Below, piece by piece: positions 17,988-27,499 of a stretch of DNA of 64,000 nt (positions within the stretch are counted from its first letter, which is position 1; each line of letters starts with the position of its first letter). Origin of the DNA: Pseudomonadota bacterium (GTDB lineage: Bacteria > Pseudomonadota > Gammaproteobacteria > Xanthomonadales > Xanthomonadaceae). Under the pieces are notes generated by a model that was not told the DNA's origin, searched no databases, and saw only the letters and a program-made list of their open reading frames with translations. The stretch lies in the NCBI GenBank assembly GCA_018242425.1, contig JAFEBX010000008.1:1-64000 (forward strand), given 5' to 3'. The position numbers and the translations under genes were made by a program.

Positions 17988-18932
17988 GTGTCCTCCTACC
18001 CCGGTCCCACCGCCCCCCGCGCCGAAAGCATCGCGGACACGCTGCGCCTGCTTGCCTGGCTGGCGGCCTGCATCGTGCTGATGGCGTTCGATCGCCACGG
18101 CGGGGTGATGCAACGCGTGCATGCCTCGCTGGAACTGGTGGCGCAACCGGTGTGGAAACTCGCGGGCCTGCCGGGACGGATCGGCGTGGAAATGCGCAAC
18201 AACGCGGTCACCCGCTCGCAGCTGATCAAGGACAACGCCGACCTGCGCAACGCGGTCGCGGTGGCCGGCGCACGCATGGCGCGCCTGCAGGCGGAACAGG
18301 CCGAGAACGAGCGTTTGCGCAGCCTGCTCGGTGCGTCGCAGCGTGGTCGCCTCGATGTCCAGCTGGCGCCGATCCTCGACATCGACCTTGATCCCACCCA
18401 CCAGCGACTGGTGCTCGACGCCGGTTCCAACCAGGGCGTGCACGTTGGCCAGGTGGTGATCGATGGCGGCGGCATCCTTGGCCAGGTCACCGCGGTGCAG
18501 CCGATCACCTCGACGGTGCTGCTGATCACCGATCCCGACCATGCCATTCCGGTGGAAGTGGTGCGTACCGGCATCCGCCTGATCGTCTACGGACGCGGCA
18601 ATCGCCTGGTGCTGGGCAACATCCCGCGTTCGGCCGACATCAAGGTCGGGGATCGCGTGCAGACCTCGGGGCTCGGCGGACGATTCCCCGCGGGCTTCCC
18701 GGTCGGCACCATCACCAAATTGAAACTCGACGATAGCCGCGCTTTCCTCGAAGCCGACCTGTCGCCCGCGGCGCAGCCCGATCGTGGCCATGAAGTCCTG
18801 CTGCTGCGCACGCTGCCGACCACGCCGGTGTTCAAGCCGGTGGAATTGCCGGCACGCGATGCCAAGCCCGCGCACGACAAGGGCAAGCCCAAGCCGCAGA
18901 GCGGCATGGAGCCTGTGGAGGACGCGCCATGA
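17988..18932 (+). CDS. mreC: Rod shape-determining protein MreC
   Basis: This bitopic periplasmic scaffold of the elongasome (314 residues, GTG start) links MreB/MreD to PBP2 and activates it. One membrane segment is at about 20-40 (RLLAWLAACIVLMAF). A coiled coil follows (about 65-110, rich in Arg, Asn and Glu: NADLRNAVAVAGARMARLQA). The beta-barrel domains contain VDGGGILGQV-like repeats (VIDGGGILGQVTAVQPIT). The C-terminal 40 residues are Pro/Lys-rich and disordered. Nine bases separate it from mreB, and its stop overlaps mreD by four bases (ATGA). Confidence 0.96.
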   Translation: MSSYPGPTAPRAESIADTLRLLAWLAACIVLMAFDRHGGVMQRVHASLELVAQPVWKLAGLPGRIGVEMRNNAVTRSQLIKDNADLRNAVAVAGARMARLQAEQAENERLRSLLGASQRGRLDVQLAPILDIDLDPTHQRLVLDAGSNQGVHVGQVVIDGGGILGQVTAVQPITSTVLLITDPDHAIPVEVVRTGIRLIVYGRGNRLVLGNIPRSADIKVGDRVQTSGLGGRFPAGFPVGTITKLKLDDSRAFLEADLSPAAQPDRGHEVLLLRTLPTTPVFKPVELPARDAKPAHDKGKPKPQSGMEPVEDAP

Positions 18933-19405
18933 TGCGCCGGCGTACCCGCCTGTTGCAGGCCGGAAGCATCTTCGCGGCGTTGCTGCTGGCACTGCTGCCG
19001 CTGCCGGATGCGATCGTGCCGTTCCGGCCGTTCTGGGTCGCGCTGGTGCTCGCCTATTGGGTGCTGGAGCACGGCGATGACACCGGCCTTGGCATCGCGT
19101 TCTTCGTCGGGTTGCTGGTTGACGTGGTGCAGGGCAGCCTGCTGGGCGAATACGCCTTGCGGCTGGTGGTGATCGCGTTCCTGCTCGATCGCTTCCGTTC
19201 GCGCCTGCGCTTCTATCCGATCTGGCAGCAGGTGCTGGCGATCGCCGCATTGCTGGTGAACGACTGGATCGTCACGGCGATCATCCACGCTTTCCTGGGC
19301 CAGCCGCAGCATCCGTTCGCCAGCCTCGGCGCGGCGGCGGTCGGTGCGATCCTGTGGGGGCCAGTGCACGCGTTGCTGGCGACGCTGGATCGCGGGCGAC
19401 GCTAG
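18929..19405 (+). CDS. mreD: Rod shape-determining protein MreD
   Basis: This small polytopic membrane partner of MreC (158 residues) has about five hydrophobic segments, including VALVLAYWVLEHG, FFVGLLVDVVQGSLLG and the conserved GEYALRLVVIAFLLDRFR. The LLVDVVQGSLLGEYAL stretch is the family signature. The start overlaps the mreC stop (ATGA). A 13-bp gap precedes mrdA. The role is structural: it holds MreC and the PBP2-RodA synthase at the membrane. Confidence 0.94.
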   Translation: MMRRRTRLLQAGSIFAALLLALLPLPDAIVPFRPFWVALVLAYWVLEHGDDTGLGIAFFVGLLVDVVQGSLLGEYALRLVVIAFLLDRFRSRLRFYPIWQQVLAIAALLVNDWIVTAIIHAFLGQPQHPFASLGAAAVGAILWGPVHALLATLDRGRR

Positions 19406-19418
19406 GGTTGATGGGCTA

Positions 19419-21491
19419 ATGGCGCCGCGACGCAGCTCGATCAAGAACCAGGCGCTCGAGGTCGAGCAGTTCCGGCGGCGCGCGTTCATCGCGTTCGCGA
19501 CGGTAGTCGCGGGCCTGCTGGTGCTGGGCGGCTGGTACTTCCGCATGCAGGTGGTGCAGCACCGCATGTATTCGGCGGCGGCGGAATCCAACCAGATCAA
19601 GCCGCGACCGATCGTGCCTGGACGCGGGCTGATCTATGACCGCAAGGGTCGCATCCTGGCCGACAACATCCCGGAATTCCGCCTCGACGTGACGCCCGAC
19701 CAGGTCGAAGACATGGCGACGCTGATCCAGCAACTGTCCATGCGGATCGAGTTGAAGCCGGAGGACATCGAAGCCTTCGATCGCGCCCGCGACGCCAGTC
19801 GCCCGCATGCGCCGGTGACGCTGAAGGCGCGCTTGAGCGACGAGGAAATCGCGCGTTTCTCGGTGGATCGCTGGCAGTTCCCGGGCGTCGAGGTGGTGCC
19901 GTACTTCGGGCGCGTCTATCCGTACCGCGACCTGTTCACCCACGTGATCGGCTACGTCGGCCGCGTCGACGTGCGCGACAAGGAAAAGATGAAGACGCTC
20001 GACGCCGCCTTCAGCCATGTCGGCAAGACCGGGATCGAGCGCTATTACGAGGATGCCTTGCGCGGCAAGGTCGGTTACGAACGCATCGAGACCAACGTCA
20101 ACGGTCGCGCGCTGCGCACGCTCGGCGTGGTGCCGGCGAAGCCCGGTGTCGACCTGCGCCTGAGCATCGACCTCGACCTGCAGCGTGCAATGGTGGAAGC
20201 GTTCGGCAACCTGGAAGGATCGGCGGTGGCGATCGATCCGCGCACCGGCGGCATCCTTGCCATGGTCAGCCTGCCGTCGTACGACGCCAACCTGTTCGTC
20301 AACGGCATTTCGCACGAAGACTACGCGGCGTTGAACGAGAATCCTTCGCGCCCGCAGTTCAACCGCGTGGTGCTGGGTGCCGTCGCGCCGGGCTCGACGG
20401 TGAAACCGTTCCTTGGCCTGGCCGGGCTCGACAGCGGCCTGCGCACGCCGGAAGACAAGGTGCTGTCGACCGGCATGTTCTACATCCCCGGGGTCAAGCG
20501 CGGATTCGGCGATTCGCATCGCGGCGGCCACGGCTGGACCGACCTGCGCAAGTCGATCTATGCCTCGGTCAATACCTACTACTACAAGCTCGCGCTCGAC
20601 ATGGGCATGCCGCGTTTCGACCAGTACCTCGGCAAGTACGGCTTCGGTTCGCCCACCGGCATCGACATGTACGGCGAGACCGGCGGCATCCTGCCGTCGC
20701 CGGAATGGAAGCGCACCCACATCAAGGGGGCGAGCGAGTCGCGCTGGTATCCCGGCGACACCGTGAACAGCGGCATCGGCCAGGGGTTCTGGAAGGTCAC
20801 GCCGCTGCAATTGGCACAGGGCGTTGCCGCGCTCGGCAACGGCGGCCTGTTGCGACGTCCGCACCTGGTGGAGGCAGCGCGTCTCGGCTATGGGGGGAAC
20901 TGGGGCGATTTGCCGCAGCCGGAGCCGAAGCGCATCAGCGAAAGTGCCGCGCATCTGCAGGTGATTCGCGAGGCGATGATCGGCACCGTGCATGGCGCCG
21001 GCACCGCGACCAATATCCGTGCCGGACTGACTTACGTGATCGCAAGCAAGACCGGTACGGCGCAGGTGGTGAGTCGGCGTGGCGTTGCAGCGACCGATCC
21101 GCGCCGCCTGCCGATGAACCAGCGCCATCGCGCATTGTTCGAGGCCTACGCGCCCGCGGACAACCCGACGATCGCGGTGGCGGTCGAGATCGAAGGCGGC
21201 GGCTACGGCGCCGATACCGCGGCGCCGATCGCGCGCAAGATCATGGACGCATGGATCACCGGCAAGATGCCAGGCGCCGGCAAGGACGGCAAGGACATGC
21301 TGGCCGATGGTCGCGATCCGCTGTTCGCCGACGCCGAAACCGGCGCGATCGGCAGCGAGGCGTTCCTGGCGCCGGGCACCATCGATGCGCTGGAGGATCG
21401 CAGCAGCGAGACCCAGCAATCCGAAGACCCCGGTGCCGCGGATGACAACGCCCAGCAGCAGCCTGCCGATGGCGCGGAGCAGACACCATGA
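19419..21491 (+). CDS. mrdA: Penicillin-binding protein 2, elongasome transpeptidase
   Basis: This is the class B PBP that cross-links peptidoglycan during rod elongation. The protein has 690 residues with an N-terminal membrane anchor (about 20-45), a dimerisation/pedestal domain and a transpeptidase domain. Active-site motifs are S326-T-V-K, S383-V-N and K544-TGT. After the last motif comes a Gln/Asp/Ala-rich acidic tail of about 60 residues, longer than in E. coli PBP2 and probably disordered. I use the ATG at 19419 (MAPRRSS); the longer frame to 19344 lies inside mreD. The stop overlaps rodA by four bases, so the glycosyltransferase and transpeptidase are produced together. Confidence 0.97.
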   Translation: MAPRRSSIKNQALEVEQFRRRAFIAFATVVAGLLVLGGWYFRMQVVQHRMYSAAAESNQIKPRPIVPGRGLIYDRKGRILADNIPEFRLDVTPDQVEDMATLIQQLSMRIELKPEDIEAFDRARDASRPHAPVTLKARLSDEEIARFSVDRWQFPGVEVVPYFGRVYPYRDLFTHVIGYVGRVDVRDKEKMKTLDAAFSHVGKTGIERYYEDALRGKVGYERIETNVNGRALRTLGVVPAKPGVDLRLSIDLDLQRAMVEAFGNLEGSAVAIDPRTGGILAMVSLPSYDANLFVNGISHEDYAALNENPSRPQFNRVVLGAVAPGSTVKPFLGLAGLDSGLRTPEDKVLSTGMFYIPGVKRGFGDSHRGGHGWTDLRKSIYASVNTYYYKLALDMGMPRFDQYLGKYGFGSPTGIDMYGETGGILPSPEWKRTHIKGASESRWYPGDTVNSGIGQGFWKVTPLQLAQGVAALGNGGLLRRPHLVEAARLGYGGNWGDLPQPEPKRISESAAHLQVIREAMIGTVHGAGTATNIRAGLTYVIASKTGTAQVVSRRGVAATDPRRLPMNQRHRALFEAYAPADNPTIAVAVEIEGGGYGADTAAPIARKIMDAWITGKMPGAGKDGKDMLADGRDPLFADAETGAIGSEAFLAPGTIDALEDRSSETQQSEDPGAADDNAQQQPADGAEQTP

Positions 21492-22597
21492 ATCCGTTGT
21501 TGAGGGTCATCTCGAACTGGGTCGCGCGCCTGTTGCGCACCATCGACTTGCCGCTGCTGGGTGCGTTGCTGTTACTGATGGTCAGCGGCCTGCTCACGCT
21601 TTACAGCGCCAGCAATGGCAGCCTGAAGATGGTGGCGGGGCAGGGGTCGCGTTTCGTGATCGGTCTTGGACTGATGTGGTTGCTGTCGCGCGTGGCTCCG
21701 CCGCGCCTGCGGGCGGCATCGCCCTTCGCGTATTTCGCGACGCTCGTGCCGCTGCTGGCAGTGCTGGTGCTCGGCCGCGGCCACCACGGCAACCTGTGGA
21801 TCAACCTCGGCATCTTCTATTTCCAGCCATCGGAACTGATCAAGATCAGCCTGCCGATGATGCTGGCGTGGTACCTGCACAATTCGGTGCTGCCGCCCAA
21901 CTTGCGCACGATCGCGATCAGCGGTGCGATCGCGGCGGTGCCGATCCTGCTGATCCTCAAACAGCCGGACTTCGGTACCGCGATGCTGATCACCTGCGGC
22001 GCCATCTTCACCATGTTCCTCGCCGGACTGTCGTGGTGGTGGTTCGTCGGTGCGGTCACGTCGGTGGCTGTCGCGGCGCCGGTGGCGTGGTTCTGGTTCC
22101 TGCGGCAGTACCAGAAAGACCGCATCATGATTTTCATCAACCCGGATTCCGACAAGCTCGGCGCAGGCTGGAACATCACCCAGTCGAAGATCGCGATCGG
22201 CTCCGGCGGCTGGTTCGGCCAGGGCTGGATGCATGGCACGCAATCGCATCTAAATTACCTGCCGGAACACACCACCGACTTCCTGTTCTCGGTGCTGGGC
22301 GAGGAGTTCGGCTGGGTCGGCGTGGCGCTGATGTTCCTCGCCTACCTGGTGGTGATCGGGCGCTGCCTGTGGATCGCGATGGAAGCGCGTGATTCCTATT
22401 CGCGCCTGCTGGCGGGCACGCTGGGCCTCGCGCTGTTCGCCTACGTGATGGTCAACGGCGGGATGATCTCGGGCATGTTGCCGGTGGTCGGCGTGCCGAT
22501 GCCGTTGCTGTCGTACGGCGGCACCTCGGCGGTCGTGCTGCTGGCCGGCATGGGCCTGGTGATGTCGGTGCGCGCGCATTCGCCACGGCGGACTTGA
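21488..22597 (+). CDS. rodA: Peptidoglycan glycosyltransferase RodA
   Basis: This SEDS-family lipid II polymerase is the partner of PBP2 in the inner membrane. The 369-residue protein has about ten membrane segments. The conserved W-I-N-L-G...QPSEL-K block (LWINLGIFYFQPSELIKIS) and the C-terminal GGTSAVVLLAGMGLVMSV are SEDS hallmarks. The long periplasmic loop with LGAGWNITQSKIAIGSGGW and LPEHTTDFLFSVLGEEFG contains the catalytic aspartate (HTTDF). Start and stop fit the operon: ATG overlaps mrdA, and mltB follows after 48 bp. Confidence 0.97.
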   Translation: MNPLLRVISNWVARLLRTIDLPLLGALLLLMVSGLLTLYSASNGSLKMVAGQGSRFVIGLGLMWLLSRVAPPRLRAASPFAYFATLVPLLAVLVLGRGHHGNLWINLGIFYFQPSELIKISLPMMLAWYLHNSVLPPNLRTIAISGAIAAVPILLILKQPDFGTAMLITCGAIFTMFLAGLSWWWFVGAVTSVAVAAPVAWFWFLRQYQKDRIMIFINPDSDKLGAGWNITQSKIAIGSGGWFGQGWMHGTQSHLNYLPEHTTDFLFSVLGEEFGWVGVALMFLAYLVVIGRCLWIAMEARDSYSRLLAGTLGLALFAYVMVNGGMISGMLPVVGVPMPLLSYGGTSAVVLLAGMGLVMSVRAHSPRRT

Positions 22598-22645
22598 ATG
22601 GCGTAGTCAGGATCACCCGGAAGGTGCGTGATACCCTCCCCGGCG

Positions 22646-23785
22646 ATGACCCGACGCTTCCTTTCCCCCGCCGCGGTATCGCCCGCCGTACTGTCACTCG
22701 TACTGGCCGCATGCGCCACGCAGGCGCCGCCGCCCAAGCCCGTGGTGGTCCCGCCGCCCGCTCCCGCACCGACTTCCGCACCTGCGCCGGCGCCGGCGCC
22801 GCAAGCGCCGCTTCCGACCGGCCCCGTGCCCGACCTCGTTGCCGCACGCCACGATTTCGCGCAGCAGGCCGTGAGCAAGTACGGCGTTGATGCGCAACGC
22901 ATCGAATCGGTGCTGGCCACCGCGCAGATCCGCGAACCGATCATCGCCGCGATGTCGCGTCCCGCCGAAGGCAAGCCGTGGAGCGAATACCGCCCACTGT
23001 TCCTCAACACTGCGCGCATCGATGGCGGCAAGGCCTTCATCGCCCAGCATCGTGATGCGCTGGCCGCGGTCGAGGCGAAGTACGGCGTGCCCGCCGAGAT
23101 CATCGTCGCCATCATCGGCGTCGAAACCGGCTATGGCGCCAACATGGGCAAGTATCCGGTCGCCGACGCGCTGTACACGCTCGGCTTCCGCTACCCGCGC
23201 ACCAACGCGCCCGACAAGATCGAGCGCGAGAACATGCGCGAGGCGTTCTTCCGCGACGAGCTGGCGCAGGCGTTCGCGATGGAGAAGGAAGCGCACCTCG
23301 ACATCACCCAGTTGCGCGGCAGCTACGCCGGCGCGATGGGCTGGGGCCAGTTCATGCCGTCGAGCTATCGCCAGTACGCGGTCGATGGCGACGGCGACGG
23401 CAAGCGCGACCTGTTCACCGATCTCGCCGACGTGTTGCCGTCGATCGCCAATTACTTCGTCGGTCGCGGCCAATGGCAGCGCGGACAGCCGGTGATGGTG
23501 CGCGCGACGCGCGATGCCAACGCGCAACCGATCAATCCCGACAACCGCAGCGAAGCGATGTTGCCGCAGGCCGACCTGGCCAAGATGGGCTACCGACCGT
23601 TGCAGGCGGCACCCGCCGACCTGCCGGCCAACATCATCACCCTCGATGGCGCCAACGGCCCCGAATACTGGATGGTGTTCCCCAACTTCGTCGCGATCAC
23701 GCGCTACAACAAATCGCCGCTGTATTCGACCGCGGTGTACCAGTTGTCGCAGGTGATCGCCGGCCGCCCGGTGCCGGGCGCATGA
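22646..23785 (+). CDS. mltB: Membrane-bound lytic murein transglycosylase B
   Basis: This outer-membrane lipoprotein (379 residues) cleaves glycan strands to 1,6-anhydro products. A lipoprotein signal ends LSLVLAAC. A Pro/Ala-rich linker (about 25-55) leads to the SLT domain. The catalytic glutamate is in IGVETGYGANMGKYPV, and AMGWGQFMPSSYRQYAVDGDGDG is the conserved motif of the MltB branch (GH103). I choose the ATG at 22646 over the in-frame GTG at 22628. A TACCCT hexamer at 22632-22637 may be a -10 very near the start. Its last four bases overlap rlpA, giving a coupled pair of septal glycan enzymes. Confidence 0.95.
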   Translation: MTRRFLSPAAVSPAVLSLVLAACATQAPPPKPVVVPPPAPAPTSAPAPAPAPQAPLPTGPVPDLVAARHDFAQQAVSKYGVDAQRIESVLATAQIREPIIAAMSRPAEGKPWSEYRPLFLNTARIDGGKAFIAQHRDALAAVEAKYGVPAEIIVAIIGVETGYGANMGKYPVADALYTLGFRYPRTNAPDKIERENMREAFFRDELAQAFAMEKEAHLDITQLRGSYAGAMGWGQFMPSSYRQYAVDGDGDGKRDLFTDLADVLPSIANYFVGRGQWQRGQPVMVRATRDANAQPINPDNRSEAMLPQADLAKMGYRPLQAAPADLPANIITLDGANGPEYWMVFPNFVAITRYNKSPLYSTAVYQLSQVIAGRPVPGA

Positions 23786-25077
23786 GGCGCGTCGCGTTGG
23801 CCGTCGCACTGCCGCTGGCGCTCGCCGCGTGCAGTTCGACGCCGCCGAAGTCCTCGTCGACGGCGACGCATGGCGCGACGGTCGCGAAGACCGCGCCGCG
23901 CACGACGGCCAGCACGGCACGGCCGGCGAATTCGCCCTATGCGCCGGCCCAGGAAGACGTCAGCAAGCGCGGGCAGATGGTCGGCGATCTCTATCGCCCC
24001 GACATCAAGGACAGCGTTCCGGGCGAAATCCCCGACGTGAATCGCATCCCCGAACCGGTGGTGAAAGCCGAACCGCGTTCGAAGCGCGGCAACAAGACAT
24101 ATGCGGTGCTCGGCAAGAGCTACAACGTGCTCGATGATGCCCGCGGCTATTCGGAAACCGGGACCGCTTCGTACTACGGCAACAAGTTCCACGGCCGCCA
24201 GACGTCCAACGCCGAGGTGTACGACATGTACGCCTTCACCGCGGCGCATCGCACCTTGCCGTTGCCCAGCTACGCGCGGGTGACCAATCTCGACAACGGC
24301 AAATCGGTGGTGGTGCGCGTCAATGATCGCGGTCCGTTCCATTCCAACCGCCTGATCGACCTCAGCTACGCCGCGGCGGTGAAGCTCGGTTATCGCGAGA
24401 AGGGCACGGCGCGCGTGCGCGTGGATGCATTGACGCCGGAGGAGAGCACCGAAACCGACCAGGCGATCGAGTTGGCCGCGGCATCGAAGACCGATCCGGC
24501 GGCGCAGGCGCAACTGGCGCGGCAGGTCGCCGACGGCAAGGTGCCGGCAGGGGTCGCGCTGGCGAGTTCGCCGGCGGTGGCGCAGGACTATCGCTTCGAC
24601 ATGATGCAGAACGGCAAGGTGATGACCTCGGCCGAATTCGACGCCTGGATGAAGGCGCGCGGATTGCATGTCGCCACCGGCAAGCCCGGGACCCCGGAAC
24701 CGCGCAACGTCGCGGTGGTTCCGGCCGTGACGCCGCCTGCGGTCACGCAAACCGCCGCGGCATCGGCTCCGGTGGCGCCTCCGGCAGCAAGGCCGGCACC
24801 CGTCCAGGTCGCTTCGGCTTCCGCATCCGCGCCCGTCGCCGGCGCTTCCGGCCCGACCCTGCAGGTCGCCGCCTTCGCCAACCAGCAGAACGCCGAGCAC
24901 GCGCTCGAGATCGTCCAGCACGCCGGCGTCGCCAATGCCCGCCTTGTCGAGGGTTGGGCGAAGGGCCGCCGCTACTGGCGGCTGCGCGTCGCAGCGATGA
25001 ACAGCGCCGAAGTCCCCGAGCTGTCCACGCGCATTTCCGGCCTCGGTTTCGGGACGCCACAACCCGTCCGCGACTAA
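23782..25077 (+). CDS. rlpA: Septal ring lytic transglycosylase RlpA, SPOR-domain lipoprotein
   Basis: This 431-residue lipoprotein (signal MRRVALAVALPLALAAC) has a double-psi beta-barrel catalytic domain at about 125-225. Key segments are GTASYYGNKFHGRQTSNAEV and VRVNDRGPFHSNRLIDLSYA, whose Glu, His and Asp residues match active RlpA. A long Ala/Pro/Val linker (about 300-350) is followed by a C-terminal SPOR domain (about 354-428) that binds denuded glycan at the division site. SPOR-RlpA cleaves stem-free glycan strands, complementing MltB. The reading frame is open upstream into mltB, but ATG at 23782 gives the signal peptide and overlaps the mltB stop. Confidence 0.95.
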   Translation: MRRVALAVALPLALAACSSTPPKSSSTATHGATVAKTAPRTTASTARPANSPYAPAQEDVSKRGQMVGDLYRPDIKDSVPGEIPDVNRIPEPVVKAEPRSKRGNKTYAVLGKSYNVLDDARGYSETGTASYYGNKFHGRQTSNAEVYDMYAFTAAHRTLPLPSYARVTNLDNGKSVVVRVNDRGPFHSNRLIDLSYAAAVKLGYREKGTARVRVDALTPEESTETDQAIELAAASKTDPAAQAQLARQVADGKVPAGVALASSPAVAQDYRFDMMQNGKVMTSAEFDAWMKARGLHVATGKPGTPEPRNVAVVPAVTPPAVTQTAAASAPVAPPAARPAPVQVASASASAPVAGASGPTLQVAAFANQQNAEHALEIVQHAGVANARLVEGWAKGRRYWRLRVAAMNSAEVPELSTRISGLGFGTPQPVRD

Positions 25078-25143
25078 ACTTGCCGTTCGGGTCGCCGCTC
25101 GCTGCGGCCCGTTTCTCCCGTATTTGCAGACCAATCCCCGCAC

Positions 25144-26379
25144 ATGACTTCCAGACCCGTTGCCGTCCTTTCCGTCGCCGCACTGACCGCCGCGCTTGTC
25201 TCATCCATGGGCCTCGCCTTCGCGCAGACGCCCGCGCCCGCCCCGGCGGCCAATGCCGCGCCTGCCGCGGTCGCCACTGGCGAATTGCCGATCCCGACGG
25301 CGCCGGCACCCGCCGTGTCCAAGGCCTGGGTGGTGATGGACTACGCGACCGGCCAGGTGCTGGCCGGCGAAAACATCGACACCCAGCTTGAACCGGCCAG
25401 CATCACCAAGGTGATGACCAGCTATGTCATCGCTGCCGAAATCGCCAAGGGCAAGATCAAGGCCACCGATCCGGTGATGATGACCGAGCATGCCTGGAAG
25501 ACCGGCGGTGCCGGTACCGATGGCAGCTACAGCGGTTTCGAGGTCAACAAGACCGCGCCGCTGGAACAGATGGAAACCGGCATGGTGGTGCAGTCCGGCA
25601 ACGATGCCGCGATCGCGCTGGCCGAACACGTCGCCGGCAGCGAGGAAGCCTTCGCCCAGCTGATGAACAGCTACGCCGCCAAGATCGGCATGAAGAACAG
25701 CCACTTCGTCGATCCCACCGGTCTTTCCGCGCAGGGCCACCTGTCCACCGCGCGCGACCTCGCGCTGCTGGGCCGCGCGCTGATCCACGATTACCCGCAG
25801 GCCTATGCGCTGAACAAGATCAAGGAGTTCACCGTCGGTCCGATCACCCAGCCCAACCGCAACCTGCTGTTGTGGCGCGACTCTTCGGTCGACGGCATCA
25901 AGACCGGCCACACCTCCAACGCCGGCTACTGCCTGATGGCTTCGGCGCAGCGCGGTGACCAGCGCCTGATCGCGGTGGTGCTGGGCGATACCAGCGAGAA
26001 GCAGCGCGCCGATGACGTCCAGGCCCTGCTCAACTGGGGCTTCCGCTTCTACGAAACCCACAAGCTGTACGACGCCAACGCGCAGGTCAGCGTGCAGAAA
26101 GTTTGGAAGGGCGCGAGCCCGCAAGTGCGCCTGGGCGTCGCAGAGCCGCTGCTGGTCACCGTGCCGCGCGGTCGTTTCGAAGCGCTGAAGTCGTCGATGG
26201 AAGTGCCGCAGAACCTGATTGCTCCGATTGCCAAGGGCCAGAAGATCGGCACGATCAAACTTTCTTTGGATGGCAAGCCGATCGCCGAGGCGCCGCTGGT
26301 GGCGATCGATGCCGTGGAACAGGGCGGATTCTTCCGTCGCCTGTGGGACAGTCTCGTCCTGTGGTGGAAGTCGCGCTAA
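25144..26379 (+). CDS. dacC: D-alanyl-D-alanine carboxypeptidase (PBP5/6 family)
   Basis: This class C low-molecular-weight PBP (411 residues) trims the terminal D-Ala from stem pentapeptides in the periplasm. A cleavable signal peptide ends near AFA (about residue 28). Active-site motifs are S86-I-T-K, S151-G-N and K253-TG. The beta-rich second domain follows (about 295-385). The C-terminal GGFFRRLWDSLVLWWKSR is an amphipathic membrane anchor like that of PBP5. The symbol is by family; dacA would be equally apt. Its stop codon directly abuts the 143-bp palindromic element, which could end transcription of this wall cluster. Confidence 0.94.
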   Translation: MTSRPVAVLSVAALTAALVSSMGLAFAQTPAPAPAANAAPAAVATGELPIPTAPAPAVSKAWVVMDYATGQVLAGENIDTQLEPASITKVMTSYVIAAEIAKGKIKATDPVMMTEHAWKTGGAGTDGSYSGFEVNKTAPLEQMETGMVVQSGNDAAIALAEHVAGSEEAFAQLMNSYAAKIGMKNSHFVDPTGLSAQGHLSTARDLALLGRALIHDYPQAYALNKIKEFTVGPITQPNRNLLLWRDSSVDGIKTGHTSNAGYCLMASAQRGDQRLIAVVLGDTSEKQRADDVQALLNWGFRFYETHKLYDANAQVSVQKVWKGASPQVRLGVAEPLLVTVPRGRFEALKSSMEVPQNLIAPIAKGQKIGTIKLSLDGKPIAEAPLVAIDAVEQGGFFRRLWDSLVLWWKSR

Positions 26380-26521
26380 AACCTGCCCACGTTCCTGCTG
26401 CGCTCGGCAGCTTGCGCGCGGGCGGTGCTCGGAATCCTCATGTACCACGACGTACACTGCGGTTCCTGCGCTCCGTCCACGCGCAATCTGCCATCGCTCG
26501 CGACGGAACGTGAACAGGTTT
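26379..26521. repeat. 143-bp long imperfect palindrome (MITE- or REP-like element)
   Basis: The entire gap between dacC and ybeD is one inverted repeat. The outer 17-bp arms (26379-26395 and 26505-26521) match at 15 of 17 positions. Matching continues inward through GGCAG-x-TTGCGCG-x-GG segments to a centre of TGTAC (26441-26445), a 6-nt loop and GTACA (26452-26456). Arms are about 67 and 70 nt with a few mismatches and a short bulge. It overlaps the last base of the dacC stop and ends 5 bp before the ybeD ribosome binding site. No transposase is encoded. It may be a non-autonomous mobile element or a conserved RNA hairpin. Confidence 0.75.
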
Positions 26522-26540
26522 GAATGAGAGGTTTTTGGGT

Positions 26541-26819
26541 ATGGAAATCAAATCCGACAATCCCGAGCACGGCTTCCAGTTCCCCGGCGTGTTCGAGATC
26601 ACGGCGATGGGGCCTGCTGGTGCCGGTCTCGAAGCGGTGATCCCGACCTTGCTTGAGGATGCCGGCATCGAAGTGCTGCGTGAAACCGTCGCCACCCGCG
26701 ATTCCTCGGGCGGCAAGTACGTATCGATCAAGCTCAGCTTCAAGGCGGCATCGCGCGAACAGTACGAAGCTGCGCATACCGCGTTGCGCGAACATCCCGA
26801 GGTGAAGTGGACGCTGTGA
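26541..26819 (+). CDS. ybeD: YbeD/DUF493 family protein
   Basis: This 92-residue cytoplasmic protein has an ACT-like alpha/beta fold, with [13 protein letters not shown] at the start and [15 protein letters not shown] as the central hairpin. It lies between dacC and lipB, the same neighbourhood as in E. coli (dacA-ybeD-lipB). Its biochemical role is unknown; an allosteric or lipoate-linked function has been suggested from context only. I use the ATG at 26541 with GAGAGG 9 nt upstream; a TTG at 26520 would lie inside the palindromic element. The end overlaps lipB by 13 bp. Confidence 0.9.
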   Translation: MEIKSDNPEHGFQFPGVFEITAMGPAGAGLEAVIPTLLEDAGIEVLRETVATRDSSGGKYVSIKLSFKAASREQYEAAHTALREHPEVKWTL

Positions 26820-27484
26820 TCGTCCGTGAGCTCGGGCGCCAGCCCTATGCGCCGGTGTGGCATGCGATGCAGGGCTTCACCGATGCGCGCAGCGACGCCA
26901 CCATCGACGAGTTGTGGCTGGTCGAACACGATCCGGTGTTCACCCTTGGCCAGGCCGGCAAGCCCGAACACGTGCTCGCGCCCGGCGATATCCCGGTGAT
27001 CCCGGTCGATCGCGGCGGCCAGGTGACCTACCACGGCCCCGGCCAAATCGTCGCCTATCCGTTGCTCGACCTGAAGCGGCTCGGCATCGGCGTGCGCGAA
27101 TACGTGTGCCGCATCGAGCAGGCGATCATCGACACGCTGGGCGAATGGAACATCGCCGCCGTCCGTCGCGAGGGCGCCCCCGGCGTCTACGTCAACGACG
27201 CCAAGATCGCCGCGCTCGGCATCCGCGTCCGTCGCGGCTGCACCTTCCACGGCCTCGCCTTCAACATCACCGGCGAAAGCACGCCACCGTTCCAGCGCAT
27301 CAATCCCTGCGGCTACATCGGCCTGCAGGTGATCGCGCTGGACGATCTCGGTGGTCCCGGCAGCATGGCGGCGGTCAAGCCGGTGCTGGTCGCCGAGCTT
27401 GCCCGCCAGTTCGGCCTGAAGCCGCAAACCGCGCCGGCGCCCGATCTCGCCGCGCTGGCCGGCCAGCGGCGCGAGGCCGCCTGA
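26807..27484 (+). CDS. lipB: Octanoyl-ACP:protein octanoyltransferase LipB
   Basis: The enzyme moves octanoyl groups from acyl carrier protein to lipoyl domains, the first step of lipoate synthesis. The protein has 225 residues. [12 protein letters not shown] is the family signature; the catalytic cysteine is C145 in [11 protein letters not shown] and the lysine is in NDAKIAALG. The GTG at 26807 has GAGG four bases upstream. A second GTG at 26816 would give a four-base overlap with ybeD and is also possible. LipA follows after 27 bp with its own -10 element. Confidence 0.95.
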   Translation: MDAVIVRELGRQPYAPVWHAMQGFTDARSDATIDELWLVEHDPVFTLGQAGKPEHVLAPGDIPVIPVDRGGQVTYHGPGQIVAYPLLDLKRLGIGVREYVCRIEQAIIDTLGEWNIAAVRREGAPGVYVNDAKIAALGIRVRRGCTFHGLAFNITGESTPPFQRINPCGYIGLQVIALDDLGGPGSMAAVKPVLVAELARQFGLKPQTAPAPDLAALAGQRREAA

Positions 27485-27499
27485 TCGCCGGCAATGCGC

